Shown piece by piece: positions 1 to 8,946 of a stretch of 64,000 nt of DNA. Position numbers and translations under genes: made by a program. Numbering within the stretch: the stretch's first letter is position 1; every line of letters starts with the position of its first letter. The DNA comes from Saccharibacter sp. EH611 (lineage in GTDB: Bacteria > Pseudomonadota > Alphaproteobacteria > Acetobacterales > Acetobacteraceae): positions 28,465 to 92,464 of the forward strand of contig NZ_WVHP01000018.1 in the NCBI RefSeq assembly GCF_009834765.1. The letters are read 5' to 3'. The notes below the pieces were generated by a model. That model was not told the DNA's origin. It was given only the letters and a program-made list of their open reading frames with translations, and made no database searches.

Positions 1-192
1 GCTCTGACAGCTTGTACGCCCACTCGCTACAAGCCCCTCTGCCCTCCCTTGGTGCATTACACAGCGCAGGAAGAACGGCAGGCGGCGGAAGAGCTACGTA
101 CTCACCCTGAGTTGCACGAACTGCCCGCTATGATGCGGGATTATGGGAATGAAAGGAGGGAGATGCGTGGGGACTGTTTCCCCACACAATGA
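1..192 (+). CDS. Phage lysis lipoprotein (o-spanin-like), 3' part only
   Basis: An open frame enters from the left edge and stops at 190-192. The visible 63 residues begin with a Leu-Thr-Ala-Cys lipobox and continue with a Pro/Cys-rich stretch (PLCPPLVHY) and a charged helix that ends in a MMRDYGNERRE segment. The pattern of lipobox, CPPL, helix and 'DYG' tail is common in small lysis lipoproteins of alphaproteobacterial prophages that act as the outer-membrane spanin. The start codon and signal peptide lie outside the window. The gene runs towards the 3' end of tRNA-Ser(GCT), which fits the edge of a prophage inserted at that tRNA. It could also be another small phage lipoprotein. Confidence 0.5.
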   Translation, partial: ALTACTPTRYKPLCPPLVHYTAQEERQAAEELRTHPELHELPAMMRDYGNERREMRGDCFPTQ

Positions 193-216
193 AGATTCCC
201 CACAAAATCCCCCACA
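167..216. repeat. Clustered CCCCACA/TGTGGGG repeats at probable prophage end
   Basis: The word CCCCAC occurs four times in 50 bases: inverted as GTGGGGA at 167-173 and direct as TTCCCCACA at 178-186 and 196-204 and TCCCCCACA at 208-216. The first two also form a perfect 7-bp inverted repeat (167-173 with 179-185) that may act as a 3' hairpin for the lipoprotein gene. Similar CCCCAC words occur just past the other tRNA-Ser. By inference these are arm-type integrase sites. Confidence 0.4.
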
Positions 217-296
217 GTACGGAAAAATAAGAGATAGAAAACGGCATGAAAACCGTTACATCTATGTTCAATTTTTGGGAGTATTATGCGATCCGC

Positions 297-389
297 TGGC
301 GGAGGGGATGGGATTCGAACCCACGATACGGGAGTTACCCGTATAACGGTTTAGCAAACCGCCGCCTTCAGCCACTCGGCCACCCCTCC
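297..389 (-). tRNA. tRNA-Ser (anticodon GCT)
   Basis: The reverse strand reads as a class II tRNA with a 7-bp acceptor stem (GGAGGGG with CCCCTCC), a D-loop GCCGAGTGG, the anticodon loop TTGCTAA (anticodon GCT), a long variable arm, a T-loop GGTTCGAATCC and an encoded CCA end at 297-299. The long variable arm is typical of serine tRNAs. The phage-like sequence at 1-296 abuts its 3' end, which is the usual target of tyrosine integrases. Confidence 0.95.
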
Positions 390-483
390 GCTGTTTGTGC
401 GGTTCTTTGCACGGCGTTTGCAGGAGTGTTTCTAGGAGGAATAAACGCTGGGGTAAACCCCCCTAGAAACATTTTTTCAGCTT

Positions 484-1944
484 TTATGCAGAAAGAAGTT
501 TTTTCAGGACGTCATTTACCATGGCAGGGTTCGCTTTCCCCTTCATGGCCTTCATCGTTTGGCCAACGAAGAAGCCGAAAAGTTTGTCTTTCCCGCTCTT
601 ATACTCCGCAACTTTGTCCGCATTGGCATCTAAAATACCTTGGACAGTCGCTTCAATTGCGCTGCTATCTGTTACCTGACGCAAGCCCTTACGATCGACA
701 ATGGCGGAAGCAGAATCACCTGTTTCAACCATATCTTCGAGAACTTCTTTGGCGATCTTTCCGTTAATCGTCGAATCACTAATGAGCCCAAGAAGCTCGC
801 GTAATCCCTGCGCACTCACAGGGCTATCTTCAATAGAGCGCCCTGTGCGATTTAGCGCAGCGAAGAAATCGCCCAGCATCCAATTCGTTGCCAAACGCGC
901 ATCTGCACCACGCGCAACTTCTTCATAGAAGTCAGCAACGGACTGCTCAGCCGTTAAAACACCGGATTCATACTGAGAAACGCCGTAGTCTTTTTCCAGA
1001 CGGGCTCTTTTGTCTTCTGGAAGTTCAGGCAGTGCCGCTTTAAGCTCATCAATCCAGCTTTGCTCCAACTCGAGAGGTAACAGATCTGGATCTGGGAAAT
1101 AACGATAGTCATGCGCATCATCTTTGCTGCGCATCGTGCGTGTCTCACCTTTCACATGGTCAAACAAGCGCGTTTCTTGGTCAACGGTGCCACCTTCTTC
1201 CCAAATCGTGATTTGGCGTTCAGCTTCAACCTCAATAGCCTGCATGACGTACCGAACAGAGTTGAGATTCTTAATCTCGCAACGCGTACGATACCCCTCT
1301 TCCCCAACAGGACGAACAGATACGTTGACGTCGGCACGCATGGAACCTTCCTCCATGTTGCCGTCACACGTACCCAAATAGCGTAGAATCTGGCGCAGCT
1401 TACGAAGGTAAGCCCCCGCCTCCTCAGGAGAACGAATATCCGGCTCGCTCACGATTTCCATCAACGCTACGCCTGCACGGTTGAGGTCGATAAAAGATCG
1501 TGTTGGGTCTTGGTCGTGAATAGATTTCCCGGCATCTTGCTCTAAGTGTAAGCGCGTTACGCCAATAATGCGCTTTTCACCTTCGGAAAGCTCAATCTCA
1601 ACTTTGCCCTCTCCGATAATCGGGTGCTCAAACTGACTGATTTGATAGCCTGTGGGCAAGTCAGCATAAAAATAGTTTTTCCGATCGAAGCGACTATATT
1701 TATTGACTTGAGCGCGAAGACCGAGGCCGGTTCGAATAGCCTGAGCAACACATTCTTTATTTAGAACGGGCAACATACCGGGAAAGCCTGCATCAACGAG
1801 GCTTACCTGTGTGTTGGGCTCTCCACCATATTCAGTTGCCGCACCAGAAAAAAGTTTCGACTGGCTGACAACCTGAGCATGGACTTCCATCCCAACGACG
1901 ATTTCCCACTCACCTGTTTCACCGGTAATGCGATAACTGCTCAT
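484..1944 (-). CDS. gatB: Aspartyl/glutamyl-tRNA amidotransferase subunit B
   Basis: This is the 486-residue tRNA-binding and kinase subunit of the GatCAB complex, which converts Glu-tRNAGln (or Asp-tRNAAsn) to the amidated form. The N-terminal segment [12 protein letters not shown] and the [14 protein letters not shown] motif are GatB hallmarks, and a C-terminal YqeY-type helical domain covers roughly residues 335-485. Its start overlaps the gatA stop by 4 bases, so the two are translationally coupled. Having all three subunits in one operon implies that at least one amide tRNA is made by transamidation in this organism. Confidence 0.97.
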   Translation of the reverse strand: MSSYRITGETGEWEIVVGMEVHAQVVSQSKLFSGAATEYGGEPNTQVSLVDAGFPGMLPVLNKECVAQAIRTGLGLRAQVNKYSRFDRKNYFYADLPTGYQISQFEHPIIGEGKVEIELSEGEKRIIGVTRLHLEQDAGKSIHDQDPTRSFIDLNRAGVALMEIVSEPDIRSPEEAGAYLRKLRQILRYLGTCDGNMEEGSMRADVNVSVRPVGEEGYRTRCEIKNLNSVRYVMQAIEVEAERQITIWEEGGTVDQETRLFDHVKGETRTMRSKDDAHDYRYFPDPDLLPLELEQSWIDELKAALPELPEDKRARLEKDYGVSQYESGVLTAEQSVADFYEEVARGADARLATNWMLGDFFAALNRTGRSIEDSPVSAQGLRELLGLISDSTINGKIAKEVLEDMVETGDSASAIVDRKGLRQVTDSSAIEATVQGILDANADKVAEYKSGKDKLFGFFVGQTMKAMKGKANPAMVNDVLKKLLSA

Positions 1945-3422
1945 GCTGAAACTCCTGCATGAAGGGTGGGACGATGGGAGAAGGAAGCGGATTTCTCAAG
2001 AACGTGCCCTGCAGCAAACAAGGTCTCTTCATCAAAGAAACGACCAATAAGCTGCAAGCCAAGTGGGACGCCTGTGCTATCCAGCCCTGCAGGAACAGAG
2101 ACCGCAGGAACGCCTGCTAAGCTTGCTGGGACGGTAAAGACATCGTTGAGATACACTTGCACAGGATCAGTTGGTTTTTCATCCCACGCAAAGGCTCCAG
2201 AAGGTGCTGTTGGTGTGAGCAACATATCTACCTTCTCATAAGCCTGTAAGAAGTCACGTTGTAACAGCGTACGGACCTTCTGAGCGCGAAGATAATAGGC
2301 ATCGTAATAGCCTGAAGACAGCACATGAGTGCCCAACAGAATACGACGCTTCACCTCATCACCAAAGCCTGCTGCACGTGTGGCTTCATACAGTGCATCA
2401 AGCGAAGGGCCTGTGACGCGCTTGCCGTAACGCACGCCGTCATAACGAGCCAAATTCGACGATGCTTCTGCCAGTGCAGCGATATAATATGTTGGCAGAC
2501 CATATTTCGTATGAGGAAGAGAGACATCAACAATCTCTGCGCCTGCATCTTTCAGCCAAGCAATTCCCTGATCCCACAAAGCTGCAATTTCTTCTGGAAG
2601 ATTGTCGGTGCGGTATTCTTTAGGGATACCCACGCGCATGCCCTTCACACCACGATCTAACGCAGCCTCATAATTAGGCACGGCTTTATCAACACTCGTC
2701 GAATCCTTAGCATCAAAACCAGCCATAGATTCGAGCATAATGGCGCAATCGCGAAGATTTTTAGCCATCGGGCCCGCTTGATCAAGTGAGCTGGCAAAAG
2801 CAATCGTCCCAAAGCGCGAACAACGACCGTAGGTTGGTTTAACCCCTGCAATACCGCAGAAAGACGCTGGCTGACGGATGGAGCCGCCTGTATCGGTTCC
2901 CGTTGCCCCCAATACCAGACCAGCCGCTACAGCGGCGGCAGAACCACCAGAAGAACCACCAGGCACTAAGCGTGCATCAGAACCCTGACGCTTCCACGGA
3001 TTCTCAACCCCACCAAAAGCAGAGGTGAGGTTCGTAGACCCCATAGCAAACTCGTCGAGATTAAGCTTCCCGAGAGAGATAGCTCCATCACGCTTTAAGT
3101 TGGCTGTAACAGTGCTCTCGTAAGGAGGAACAAAGTTCTCCAAAATATGACTAGCTGCTGTTGTGCGAACGCCTTCCGTGGCAAAAAGGTCTTTAATGCC
3201 CAATGGAATGCCACACAGTGCACCACCCTCGCCTTTAGCAAGAAGATCATCAGCGGCCTTAGCGGCCTCACGTGCTTGGTCAGGTGTCCGTGTAATGAAG
3301 CTGTTGAGCCGCCCATCAAGGCGTTCAATCGCCTCTAGGTGAGTATTTACAAGTTCAACCGCTGAAATTTCACGCTTTCTTAAAGCATCGCGCGCCGATG
3401 CGAGCGTATAATCAAAAACCAT
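1941..3422 (-). CDS. gatA: Aspartyl/glutamyl-tRNA amidotransferase subunit A
   Basis: This 493-residue subunit is the glutaminase of GatCAB and belongs to the amidase-signature family. The Ser-cisSer-Lys triad is visible: Lys in [10 protein letters not shown] near residue 78, and the serines in [11 protein letters not shown] and [10 protein letters not shown] around residues 155-180. The ammonia released from glutamine is channelled to GatB. The start overlaps the gatC stop by one base, and the gene lies between gatC and gatB in one reverse-strand operon. Confidence 0.97.
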   Translation of the reverse strand: MVFDYTLASARDALRKREISAVELVNTHLEAIERLDGRLNSFITRTPDQAREAAKAADDLLAKGEGGALCGIPLGIKDLFATEGVRTTAASHILENFVPPYESTVTANLKRDGAISLGKLNLDEFAMGSTNLTSAFGGVENPWKRQGSDARLVPGGSSGGSAAAVAAGLVLGATGTDTGGSIRQPASFCGIAGVKPTYGRCSRFGTIAFASSLDQAGPMAKNLRDCAIMLESMAGFDAKDSTSVDKAVPNYEAALDRGVKGMRVGIPKEYRTDNLPEEIAALWDQGIAWLKDAGAEIVDVSLPHTKYGLPTYYIAALAEASSNLARYDGVRYGKRVTGPSLDALYEATRAAGFGDEVKRRILLGTHVLSSGYYDAYYLRAQKVRTLLQRDFLQAYEKVDMLLTPTAPSGAFAWDEKPTDPVQVYLNDVFTVPASLAGVPAVSVPAGLDSTGVPLGLQLIGRFFDEETLFAAGHVLEKSASFSHRPTLHAGVSA

Positions 3423-3709
3423 TATTCCACCACCTTCGGCACGGTAAAGAAAAGCCCTTCGCGTTCTGGCGCGTTGGAGAGAACATCATCACGACGTTCA
3501 CCGTCTGTGACGATATCGTCTCTTAGACGAGCTGTTGCCAGTCCCGTCCCGACCATAGGGGGCACATCAGTGATGTCCACCTCGTTGAGTTGTTCAACCC
3601 AACCAATAATGCCCTCCATATCCTTCTGATAGGTTTGTACCTCATCATCGGAGAGACCAATTCGAGCCAATCGGGCAATTCGCGCGACTTTTTTCGCATC
3701 AAGCGACAT
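3422..3709 (-). CDS. gatC: Aspartyl/glutamyl-tRNA amidotransferase subunit C
   Basis: This 95-residue protein is the small stabilising subunit that wraps around GatA. It has the family's N-terminal [16 protein letters not shown] helix and the C-terminal VPKVVE end. It is the first gene of the gatCAB operon and is preceded by a run resembling a Shine-Dalgarno site (CAGGAAACA). About 70 bases separate it from the divergent ruvX gene, so that gap must hold both promoters. Confidence 0.95.
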   Translation of the reverse strand: MSLDAKKVARIARLARIGLSDDEVQTYQKDMEGIIGWVEQLNEVDITDVPPMVGTGLATARLRDDIVTDGERRDDVLSNAPEREGLFFTVPKVVE

Positions 3710-3780
3710 GTTGTTTCCTGAAAAAATATGAAAGGATCAGGGTAGCCTTACAGCCATAAATAGGATCATAACCTCGAGAC

Positions 3781-4245
3781 ATGCCGCTGTTCAATCCACA
3801 TGAGCTTCGAGCTCAGCTTAAATCGTCCCAAACTGTGCTGGGGATCGACCCGGGAAGTCGTCAACTTGGCATTGCCTTGTCTGATATTTCCCTCATGCTC
3901 GCCTCACCCCTCATCACCATTAAAAGAGGGAAAATGGCGAATAATGCCAAGGAGATCAACACATTATGCCAAACACACAATGTAGGCGCGCTTGTCGTTG
4001 GCCTGCCTATTTCTTTGGATGGATCTTTTGGCCCTGCCGCACGTGCTGCTTCTGACTGGACGCAAGCCATCGCTGAACGCCTCAGCCTCCCCGCTGCCCT
4101 TTGGGATGAGCGACTTTCTTCCAGCGCTGTGAACCGCTTTCTCATCAACGAAGCCGACATGACACGCAAACGTAGGGGCGAAGTCGTTGATAAAATGGCT
4201 GCTTCATATACCTTACAAGCTTGGTTGGATGCAACGGCTCCATAA
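3781..4245 (+). CDS. ruvX: Putative pre-16S rRNA nuclease / Holliday-junction resolvase-like YqgF
   Basis: This 154-residue protein has the RNase H-like fold of the YqgF/RuvX family, which trims the 5' end of pre-16S rRNA. The family's acidic residues are visible in GIDPGSRQLGIALSD (residues 21-35), in the VVGLPISLDG loop and in the WDERLSS segment near residue 115, followed by KMAASYTLQAWLD. Length is normal for the family. It is a single gene, divergent from gatC and convergent with the oxidoreductase downstream. Confidence 0.92.
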   Translation: MPLFNPHELRAQLKSSQTVLGIDPGSRQLGIALSDISLMLASPLITIKRGKMANNAKEINTLCQTHNVGALVVGLPISLDGSFGPAARAASDWTQAIAERLSLPAALWDERLSSSAVNRFLINEADMTRKRRGEVVDKMAASYTLQAWLDATAP

Positions 4246-4265
4246 CGCACGATCCACAAAAGCAA

Positions 4266-4288
4266 ATACCCGGCTATAAGCCGGGTAT
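4266..4288 (-). terminator. Intrinsic terminator for the gfo-type gene
   Basis: A perfect 9-bp stem (ATACCCGGC with GCCGGGTAT) closes a 5-base loop. Read on the reverse strand it is followed by TTTGCTTTTG, a T-rich tail, so it best serves the oxidoreductase gene. There is no T-run in the forward direction, so any effect on ruvX would be weak. Confidence 0.7.
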
Positions 4289-4314
4289 CCACTGCGCATT
4301 CATCGTGTGATGAC

Positions 4315-5565
4315 TTAGACTTTTTTGCGCCAGTCAGACCAATCTGTCGCAACGGGGCGGCCTGTATGAGCAGCCTTATAGATGGCCTGCAGCAAACGAA
4401 CATCCTGCATTCCTTCTTCCCCAGTTGCCAGCACGCGTGTGCCCTTGGCAATGGAGATTGGCAGGTGGTCAAGCTGTGCTGAAAATTGGTTCAGCGCATC
4501 AATGGTGAACATCGGAGTTGACCATGTCTCAATATCCCCAGATTTGCACAGGCTGACACGGTTGCTCCAATAGCTGGTAGCAGGATCCATCAACAATGTG
4601 CCCTTATCACCCTGCAAGCAGAAGCGGGTTGTCGAGTATGTCGTAAAGGAAGAGCTCCCATGAGCAATCGCACCGGAACGATAGCGGAACTGCCATGTGA
4701 TAATGTCTTCAACCTGACTGAAAACAGGGCTTGAGTTTGGTGCAATCATAGCCCGAACTTCAATCGGATCATCATTCATCATGTAACGGGAGCCGTTAAC
4801 ACCATAAATACCGAGATCCATCAAAGAACCACCGCCGGACAGAGCGCGCGTCAGACGCCAATGCGTTGTTGGATCTGTTGTGTCAGCTCCTAAGTCATTA
4901 TTGTCCGTGGTGATGATCTGAGGCTTCCCAATAGCACCACTGCGTGCCAAGGAAATAGCTTTATTGGTGATTGGATCAAAGTGACAACGATAGCCAATCA
5001 TCAGCTCTTTATTGGCCCGCTTACCAGCATCAATCATACGTTGACAATCTTCAACGCTGGTTGCCATTGGCTTCTCACACATCACATGCTTACCAGCACG
5101 GAAAGCGCGTACAGCAAAGTCTGCGTGCAGAGCATTAGGCAGAATAATATACACAGCATCCACATCAGGGTTCTGTGCAATTTTATCGAAGTCGCTGTAG
5201 GAGTACAGGTTGGACTCGCTGATGCCATATTGCTTCCCAATACGACGAGCTTTCGTAGCATCGCCACTAACGAGAGCGGTCAAGCGAGCATGTTGGCACT
5301 CAGCAAATGCTGGCAAAATCTGGTTGATAGCGTATTTGCCAAGCCCAACCACGGCATAACCAAACTTGCGAGGGCCATTCGCGAGGGGACGAAGGAGATT
5401 TGGGAAAGGACGCCCACCCAGACCGGATGGAGGAGGAGCAAAGCCCATAGACGGTTGAGCCATAGCTTTAGTAGCACTCCCAGCTAGGAGAGACGCACCA
5501 AGGGCACCTACGACCCCACGGCGAGTAGCATTTTTGGGAGCATCTTTAGGTGAGCGAGCGTTCAC
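4315..5565 (-). CDS. gfo: Tat-exported glucose-fructose oxidoreductase (GFOR type)
   Basis: The protein belongs to the Gfo/Idh/MocA family and follows Zymomonas glucose-fructose oxidoreductase almost along its whole length: the YAVVGLGKYAINQILPAF nucleotide-binding motif, CEKPMATS with the catalytic Lys, GYRCHFDP, the GGGSLMDLGIYG segment with the active-site Asp and Tyr, and NQFSAQLDH. GFOR carries tightly bound NADP and couples oxidation of glucose to gluconolactone with reduction of fructose to sorbitol in the periplasm. The N-terminus has a twin-arginine signal (TRRGVVGALGASLLAG) ending near AMA. I chose the GTG at 5565 because AAAGGA lies 9 bases upstream; another in-frame GTG is at 5583. 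Some relatives use other aldoses, so substrates are inferred. Confidence 0.88.
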   Translation of the reverse strand: MNARSPKDAPKNATRRGVVGALGASLLAGSATKAMAQPSMGFAPPPSGLGGRPFPNLLRPLANGPRKFGYAVVGLGKYAINQILPAFAECQHARLTALVSGDATKARRIGKQYGISESNLYSYSDFDKIAQNPDVDAVYIILPNALHADFAVRAFRAGKHVMCEKPMATSVEDCQRMIDAGKRANKELMIGYRCHFDPITNKAISLARSGAIGKPQIITTDNNDLGADTTDPTTHWRLTRALSGGGSLMDLGIYGVNGSRYMMNDDPIEVRAMIAPNSSPVFSQVEDIITWQFRYRSGAIAHGSSSFTTYSTTRFCLQGDKGTLLMDPATSYWSNRVSLCKSGDIETWSTPMFTIDALNQFSAQLDHLPISIAKGTRVLATGEEGMQDVRLLQAIYKAAHTGRPVATDWSDWRKKV

Positions 5566-5590
5566 GATACGACATCCTTTCACTCAATGT

Positions 5591-5611
5591 TTCTTCGTAC
5601 CATACGAAGAA
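5591..5611. promoter_or_regulatory. Perfect 9-bp inverted repeat upstream of gfo
   Basis: TTCTTCGTA and TACGAAGAA form a perfect palindrome around CCA, 26 bases upstream of the chosen gfo start. With a 3-base centre it cannot form a stable tight hairpin over its full length, so it reads better as a dimeric repressor or activator site than as a terminator. The rest of 5612-5861 is AT-rich and shows no reading frame that I can support. Confidence 0.45.
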
Positions 5612-5861
5612 TCATGCGCGATGCGGCATTGAGGAAATTCCTAACCCCGCATCAAATTAAAATTATTTTATTGATAACTAAATCCGAATATCAAGACAGG
5701 AAATGTTTTTAAATGTTGCTTTTGGAGATCACGGTATCGTGAACTTAAAGAAAATGACGGTTTCCCTGTCCTATTTGCTCAAAAAAACCTCTCTTGCTCT
5801 TTCTCAGGCCTGATATGCAGCAGGGTCATAAAATACCGCTGCTGCTCATTATGCTCGTGTT

Positions 5862-6245
5862 TCAGTCTGCCATCTTATGAAAACCACAGAGCTTATTGCC
5901 ATCTGGATCACGTAAGTAAGCAAGGAAAAGCCGCATTCCCATAACAACGCGTACCCCTGCTGGATCCTCGATAGCAGTGCCGCCGTGAGCTATTCCGGCT
6001 TCTTGCCATTTAACGACCTGCTCGGGTGATGAAAGAGCAAACCCAACAGTGCCACCATTGGCATATGTGGCTTTCTCTCCATCAATAGGCCGTGTCACAA
6101 GGAAGAGCATGTGGTCTTTCTGATAGATAAGACGCTTTCCCGTGTCTGACGGCAAGGATGATCCACCAAGAATATCGAAGAGAGCATCATAAAAAGATCT
6201 CGATGCCTCAAGATCGTTCGAGCCAACCACAACATGACTAAACAT
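5862..6245 (-). CDS. VOC/glyoxalase-family protein
   Basis: The 127-residue protein has the vicinal-oxygen-chelate fold signature: FSHVVVGSNDLEASRSFYDALFDILGG at the N-terminus and FLAYLRDPDGNKLCGFHK at the C-terminus. The His near residue 4 and the closing region around DPDGNKLCGFH are the usual metal-site positions. Many such proteins are lyases or resistance dioxygenases, and the substrate cannot be named here. It is a single gene on the reverse strand, upstream of and divergent from the glycosyltransferase gene. Confidence 0.8.
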   Translation of the reverse strand: MFSHVVVGSNDLEASRSFYDALFDILGGSSLPSDTGKRLIYQKDHMLFLVTRPIDGEKATYANGGTVGFALSSPEQVVKWQEAGIAHGGTAIEDPAGVRVVMGMRLFLAYLRDPDGNKLCGFHKMAD

Positions 6246-6401
6246 TTATCTCACCTTTTCATCTAACTGTCTCGCGTTACATAATAAGGAAGGAATGGAG
6301 TTATAAGAGGAAGATAAAAATGAATCTTCTCCTTTCTGACAAAACCTTTTTCTCCTATTCTCCCCTCTTAACGGATAGGTGATCACTCTTTGGAGTCTAT
6401 T

Positions 6402-7526
6402 GTGCAAAGCAACATAACGGCGCGCCATATTGACCGAGTTACCGTTATGGGCAACGACATCCACATTGATGGTTGGTCTTTACAATGTAGAGACACCACA
6501 CAGCTAACGATCGTTTTTCCTAATCACCAAACATCATCTATCCCTGAAGAACATTGGCGGCGCTCAAGCCCGGATATTGAGAACATCTATGGTGCTCAAT
6601 ACAGCTCGGTACGTTTTGAAATTATAACGCCCTTTCCTAAAGACATCGCCCCCAAAGACATCGGCCTTATCTTACTGAGATTTGACGATAGAGAAGAAAA
6701 TGACGCTCCCATTCTTACTTTCGGGGAGACATGGTCTCATGTGGCCTCCACACCTCTCCATCAGCTCAAGATTGGTATTGGAATCCCTACTTATAATCGA
6801 TCAGGAACGCTTCCTCACGTTATTGAACAGGTAAAAAAGAATACATCGCTTCCATTTAAACTTTTTATTTCGAATGATGGGTCAAATGATACAACATGTT
6901 CCATTCTGAGAGATTTTTCAGATATATCGTATGGAAATTTTCGTAATAGAGGCATCGCTTGGAATAAAAATAGAATTCTTTTCTACCTCAAAGAAATTCT
7001 GAAATGTGACGTTATTATTATATTAGAAGACGATATGTTTCCTGATTCATTCGCGTGGGAGATAGACTGGATCTTCGCGGCGTTGAGGCTTGGTCATATT
7101 AACCTTGCTCACCCACACCAGCATGCTGATGAAGGCGGTGTTGGCTTTTGGCACGATCCTGTCATTAGTTACAGCTTATCGGGTCAATGTTCTGCATTTG
7201 CACGTGAAGCCCTCTCTTATGTCGGCTTTTTAGACCCGCGTTTTGGACGTTATGGCCATGAACATGTTGAACATACATTACGCTTTATCCGGATGGGATA
7301 TGGAGGTCGTCCACGAAAGAATCAAATTGGGGACGCTTTTTACCTCTTGAGAAGCAACCTTTTACCTATTGAAACCCCTAGCCATAGCGACCCACAAGAA
7401 GTTGAAAAAGCTTCAAAAATCTTTGACGATATTAAACATGACGTGGCCTATCGCTCTCCGTGGCTTCCTGAAGATTTATCCATCCGTCAGCTGCGAGATG
7501 ACATGGCCCTCATCAAAGAAACATAG
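6402..7526 (+). CDS. Family 2 glycosyltransferase
   Basis: The first 120 residues or so are unassigned. A GT-A glycosyltransferase domain follows: KIGIGIPTYNRSGTLPHV (nucleotide-sugar binding), LFISNDGSNDTT, and the acidic LEDDMFPD motif that should hold the metal ligands. FGRYGHEHVEHTLRF resembles the catalytic ED/H region of GT2 enzymes. I chose the GTG at 6402, which has GGAG 6 bases upstream; a TTG at 6390 also opens the frame. The DNA looks more AT-rich than its neighbours, and the gene stands alone between unrelated genes, both of which suggest acquisition. Donor and acceptor are unknown. Confidence 0.78.
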   Translation: MQSNITARHIDRVTVMGNDIHIDGWSLQCRDTTQLTIVFPNHQTSSIPEEHWRRSSPDIENIYGAQYSSVRFEIITPFPKDIAPKDIGLILLRFDDREENDAPILTFGETWSHVASTPLHQLKIGIGIPTYNRSGTLPHVIEQVKKNTSLPFKLFISNDGSNDTTCSILRDFSDISYGNFRNRGIAWNKNRILFYLKEILKCDVIIILEDDMFPDSFAWEIDWIFAALRLGHINLAHPHQHADEGGVGFWHDPVISYSLSGQCSAFAREALSYVGFLDPRFGRYGHEHVEHTLRFIRMGYGGRPRKNQIGDAFYLLRSNLLPIETPSHSDPQEVEKASKIFDDIKHDVAYRSPWLPEDLSIRQLRDDMALIKET

Positions 7527-7895
7527 CCTTTACAATAGCTGCCTGGCCCTTCGTAGCTCCTCTTGCAACGAAATGTGGTTCCGTTGTGAGGAAGGAAACG
7601 AGCGGAGTATCCATAAAGAGCCAAGTTGCTGTTAGCAAAAGCTATTCGTCGGCATTGCAGAGAGAAACATTGCCACTGATGTGCCAATCCCTAGCCTATG
7701 CAGACGCTCTAAAAGACAAATGACCCTCCCATTCTGTTGGAAGCAGCGGGGTCGTTCAGAGACTATTAAGGGATAGGTACACTCTCGTAGATATGCTGAG
7801 GTCTTTGGAAATTTTATCTGGCAATAGCTTCAGCCTACAATAGGCGGGTGCGCTGGCTGCAATCCCGCCTATTGCCTATGAGATCGCCTCTTCGA
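7527..7895. other. Intergenic region with one long hairpin
   Basis: No supportable gene lies here. A perfect 11-bp stem (CAATAGGCGGG with CCCGCCTATTG, 7838-7874) has a 15-base loop and sits 22 bases from the glk stop. It lacks a T-run in either direction, so it is either a weak terminator or a 3' stabiliser of the glk mRNA. The rest shows no repeat or RNA gene that I recognise. Confidence 0.5.
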
Positions 7896-8864
7896 TTAGC
7901 TATTCTTACTCGCGTAAGAAGCTGCTGCACCGTAGAGACCAGGCTGTGGATGGGTAATAATTTTCACCGGCATCTCACTCATCATATTTTCAAAACGCCC
8001 CTTCGCAACAAAGCGTTCTGCAAAGCCAGAATGAGGGATGATATGCGCTAAACGCTGCCCAAGCCCACCAGCAATCACCACGCCATGCGCACCATGAGCG
8101 AGTGCAATATCACCAGCAACAGCACCAAGGCTTAAGCAAAAACGCTCTAACGCCGCAGAAGCGATGGTATCTGTGCCTTCCATCGCCATAGTCCACAAGG
8201 TGCGGTTATCTTTTAATGCTACGGGACGATCTTGAAGCTCACCAATCACTTCATACAGGTTCGTAAGCCCTGGCCCAGAAACGATCCGCTCTACTGACAC
8301 GCGACGAAAACGGTCTCTCAATGCCGCTAAGATACGATCTTCGACAGCATCTAGTGGGGAGAAATCCATATGCCCCCCTTCCGTCTCGATGACAAAATAC
8401 TGCCCATCACGTCGTAAAAGATTTGCAACACCAAGCCCTGTCCCCGGGCCGACAATGCTGACAGTTCCTTCTGTAGGCAGGTGGGTATCTGGCCCACAGA
8501 GATGCTGCATATGCTCAGGCCCAACCTGAGCCACAGCATGTCCAATTGCACCGAAATCATTCACAAGCGTGAAATCATCCAACCCCAAACGACTACCCAG
8601 CTGAGATGGTTGAATAATCCACGGATTATTCGTCATCTTGAGGATATCACCTGTGATAGGGCAAGCTACTGCAATGCCCGCCTCACGAGGGATTGGTTTA
8701 CCAATCTCGCGACCAAACGCTTCCCACGCTAAAGCAAGAGAGGCATGCTCAGCACATTTTAACGTTGTCGCTTCACCAAGCTCAACGACTCTTCCCTCGT
8801 CCACTTTGGCAATCGCAAAGCGCGCATGAGTTCCGCCAATATCAACGGCAACAATTTCTTTCAT
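7896..8864 (-). CDS. glk: Glucokinase
   Basis: This 322-residue protein is a bacterial (group A) glucokinase that phosphorylates glucose with ATP. It shows the phosphate-binding motif VDIGGTHARFAI at the N-terminus, the catalytic Asp in FTLVNDFGAIGHA (near residue 103), the GPGTGLGVA loop and the ETEGGHMDFSP glucose-binding segment. The C-terminal GVVIAGGLGQR forms the adenosine pocket. It sits 82 bases downstream of the SDR gene on the same strand. Confidence 0.95.
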   Translation of the reverse strand: MKEIVAVDIGGTHARFAIAKVDEGRVVELGEATTLKCAEHASLALAWEAFGREIGKPIPREAGIAVACPITGDILKMTNNPWIIQPSQLGSRLGLDDFTLVNDFGAIGHAVAQVGPEHMQHLCGPDTHLPTEGTVSIVGPGTGLGVANLLRRDGQYFVIETEGGHMDFSPLDAVEDRILAALRDRFRRVSVERIVSGPGLTNLYEVIGELQDRPVALKDNRTLWTMAMEGTDTIASAALERFCLSLGAVAGDIALAHGAHGVVIAGGLGQRLAHIIPHSGFAERFVAKGRFENMMSEMPVKIITHPQPGLYGAAASYASKNS

Positions 8865-8946
8865 GGTGCGTTCAGTCCTCTCTTATATCGTGGCACCTGC
8901 AGTTTCGACATCAACATGCACGCCATCATTCCACAGTTTTCTTTCC

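Noticed and set aside
246..767. A forward frame across tRNA-Ser and the end of gatB
   Set aside because: It is an antisense shadow of a tRNA and a clear conserved gene.
6246..6464. A reverse 72-residue frame between the VOC and glycosyltransferase genes
   Set aside because: It overlaps the start of the glycosyltransferase and has no motif; this gap is better read as promoter space.
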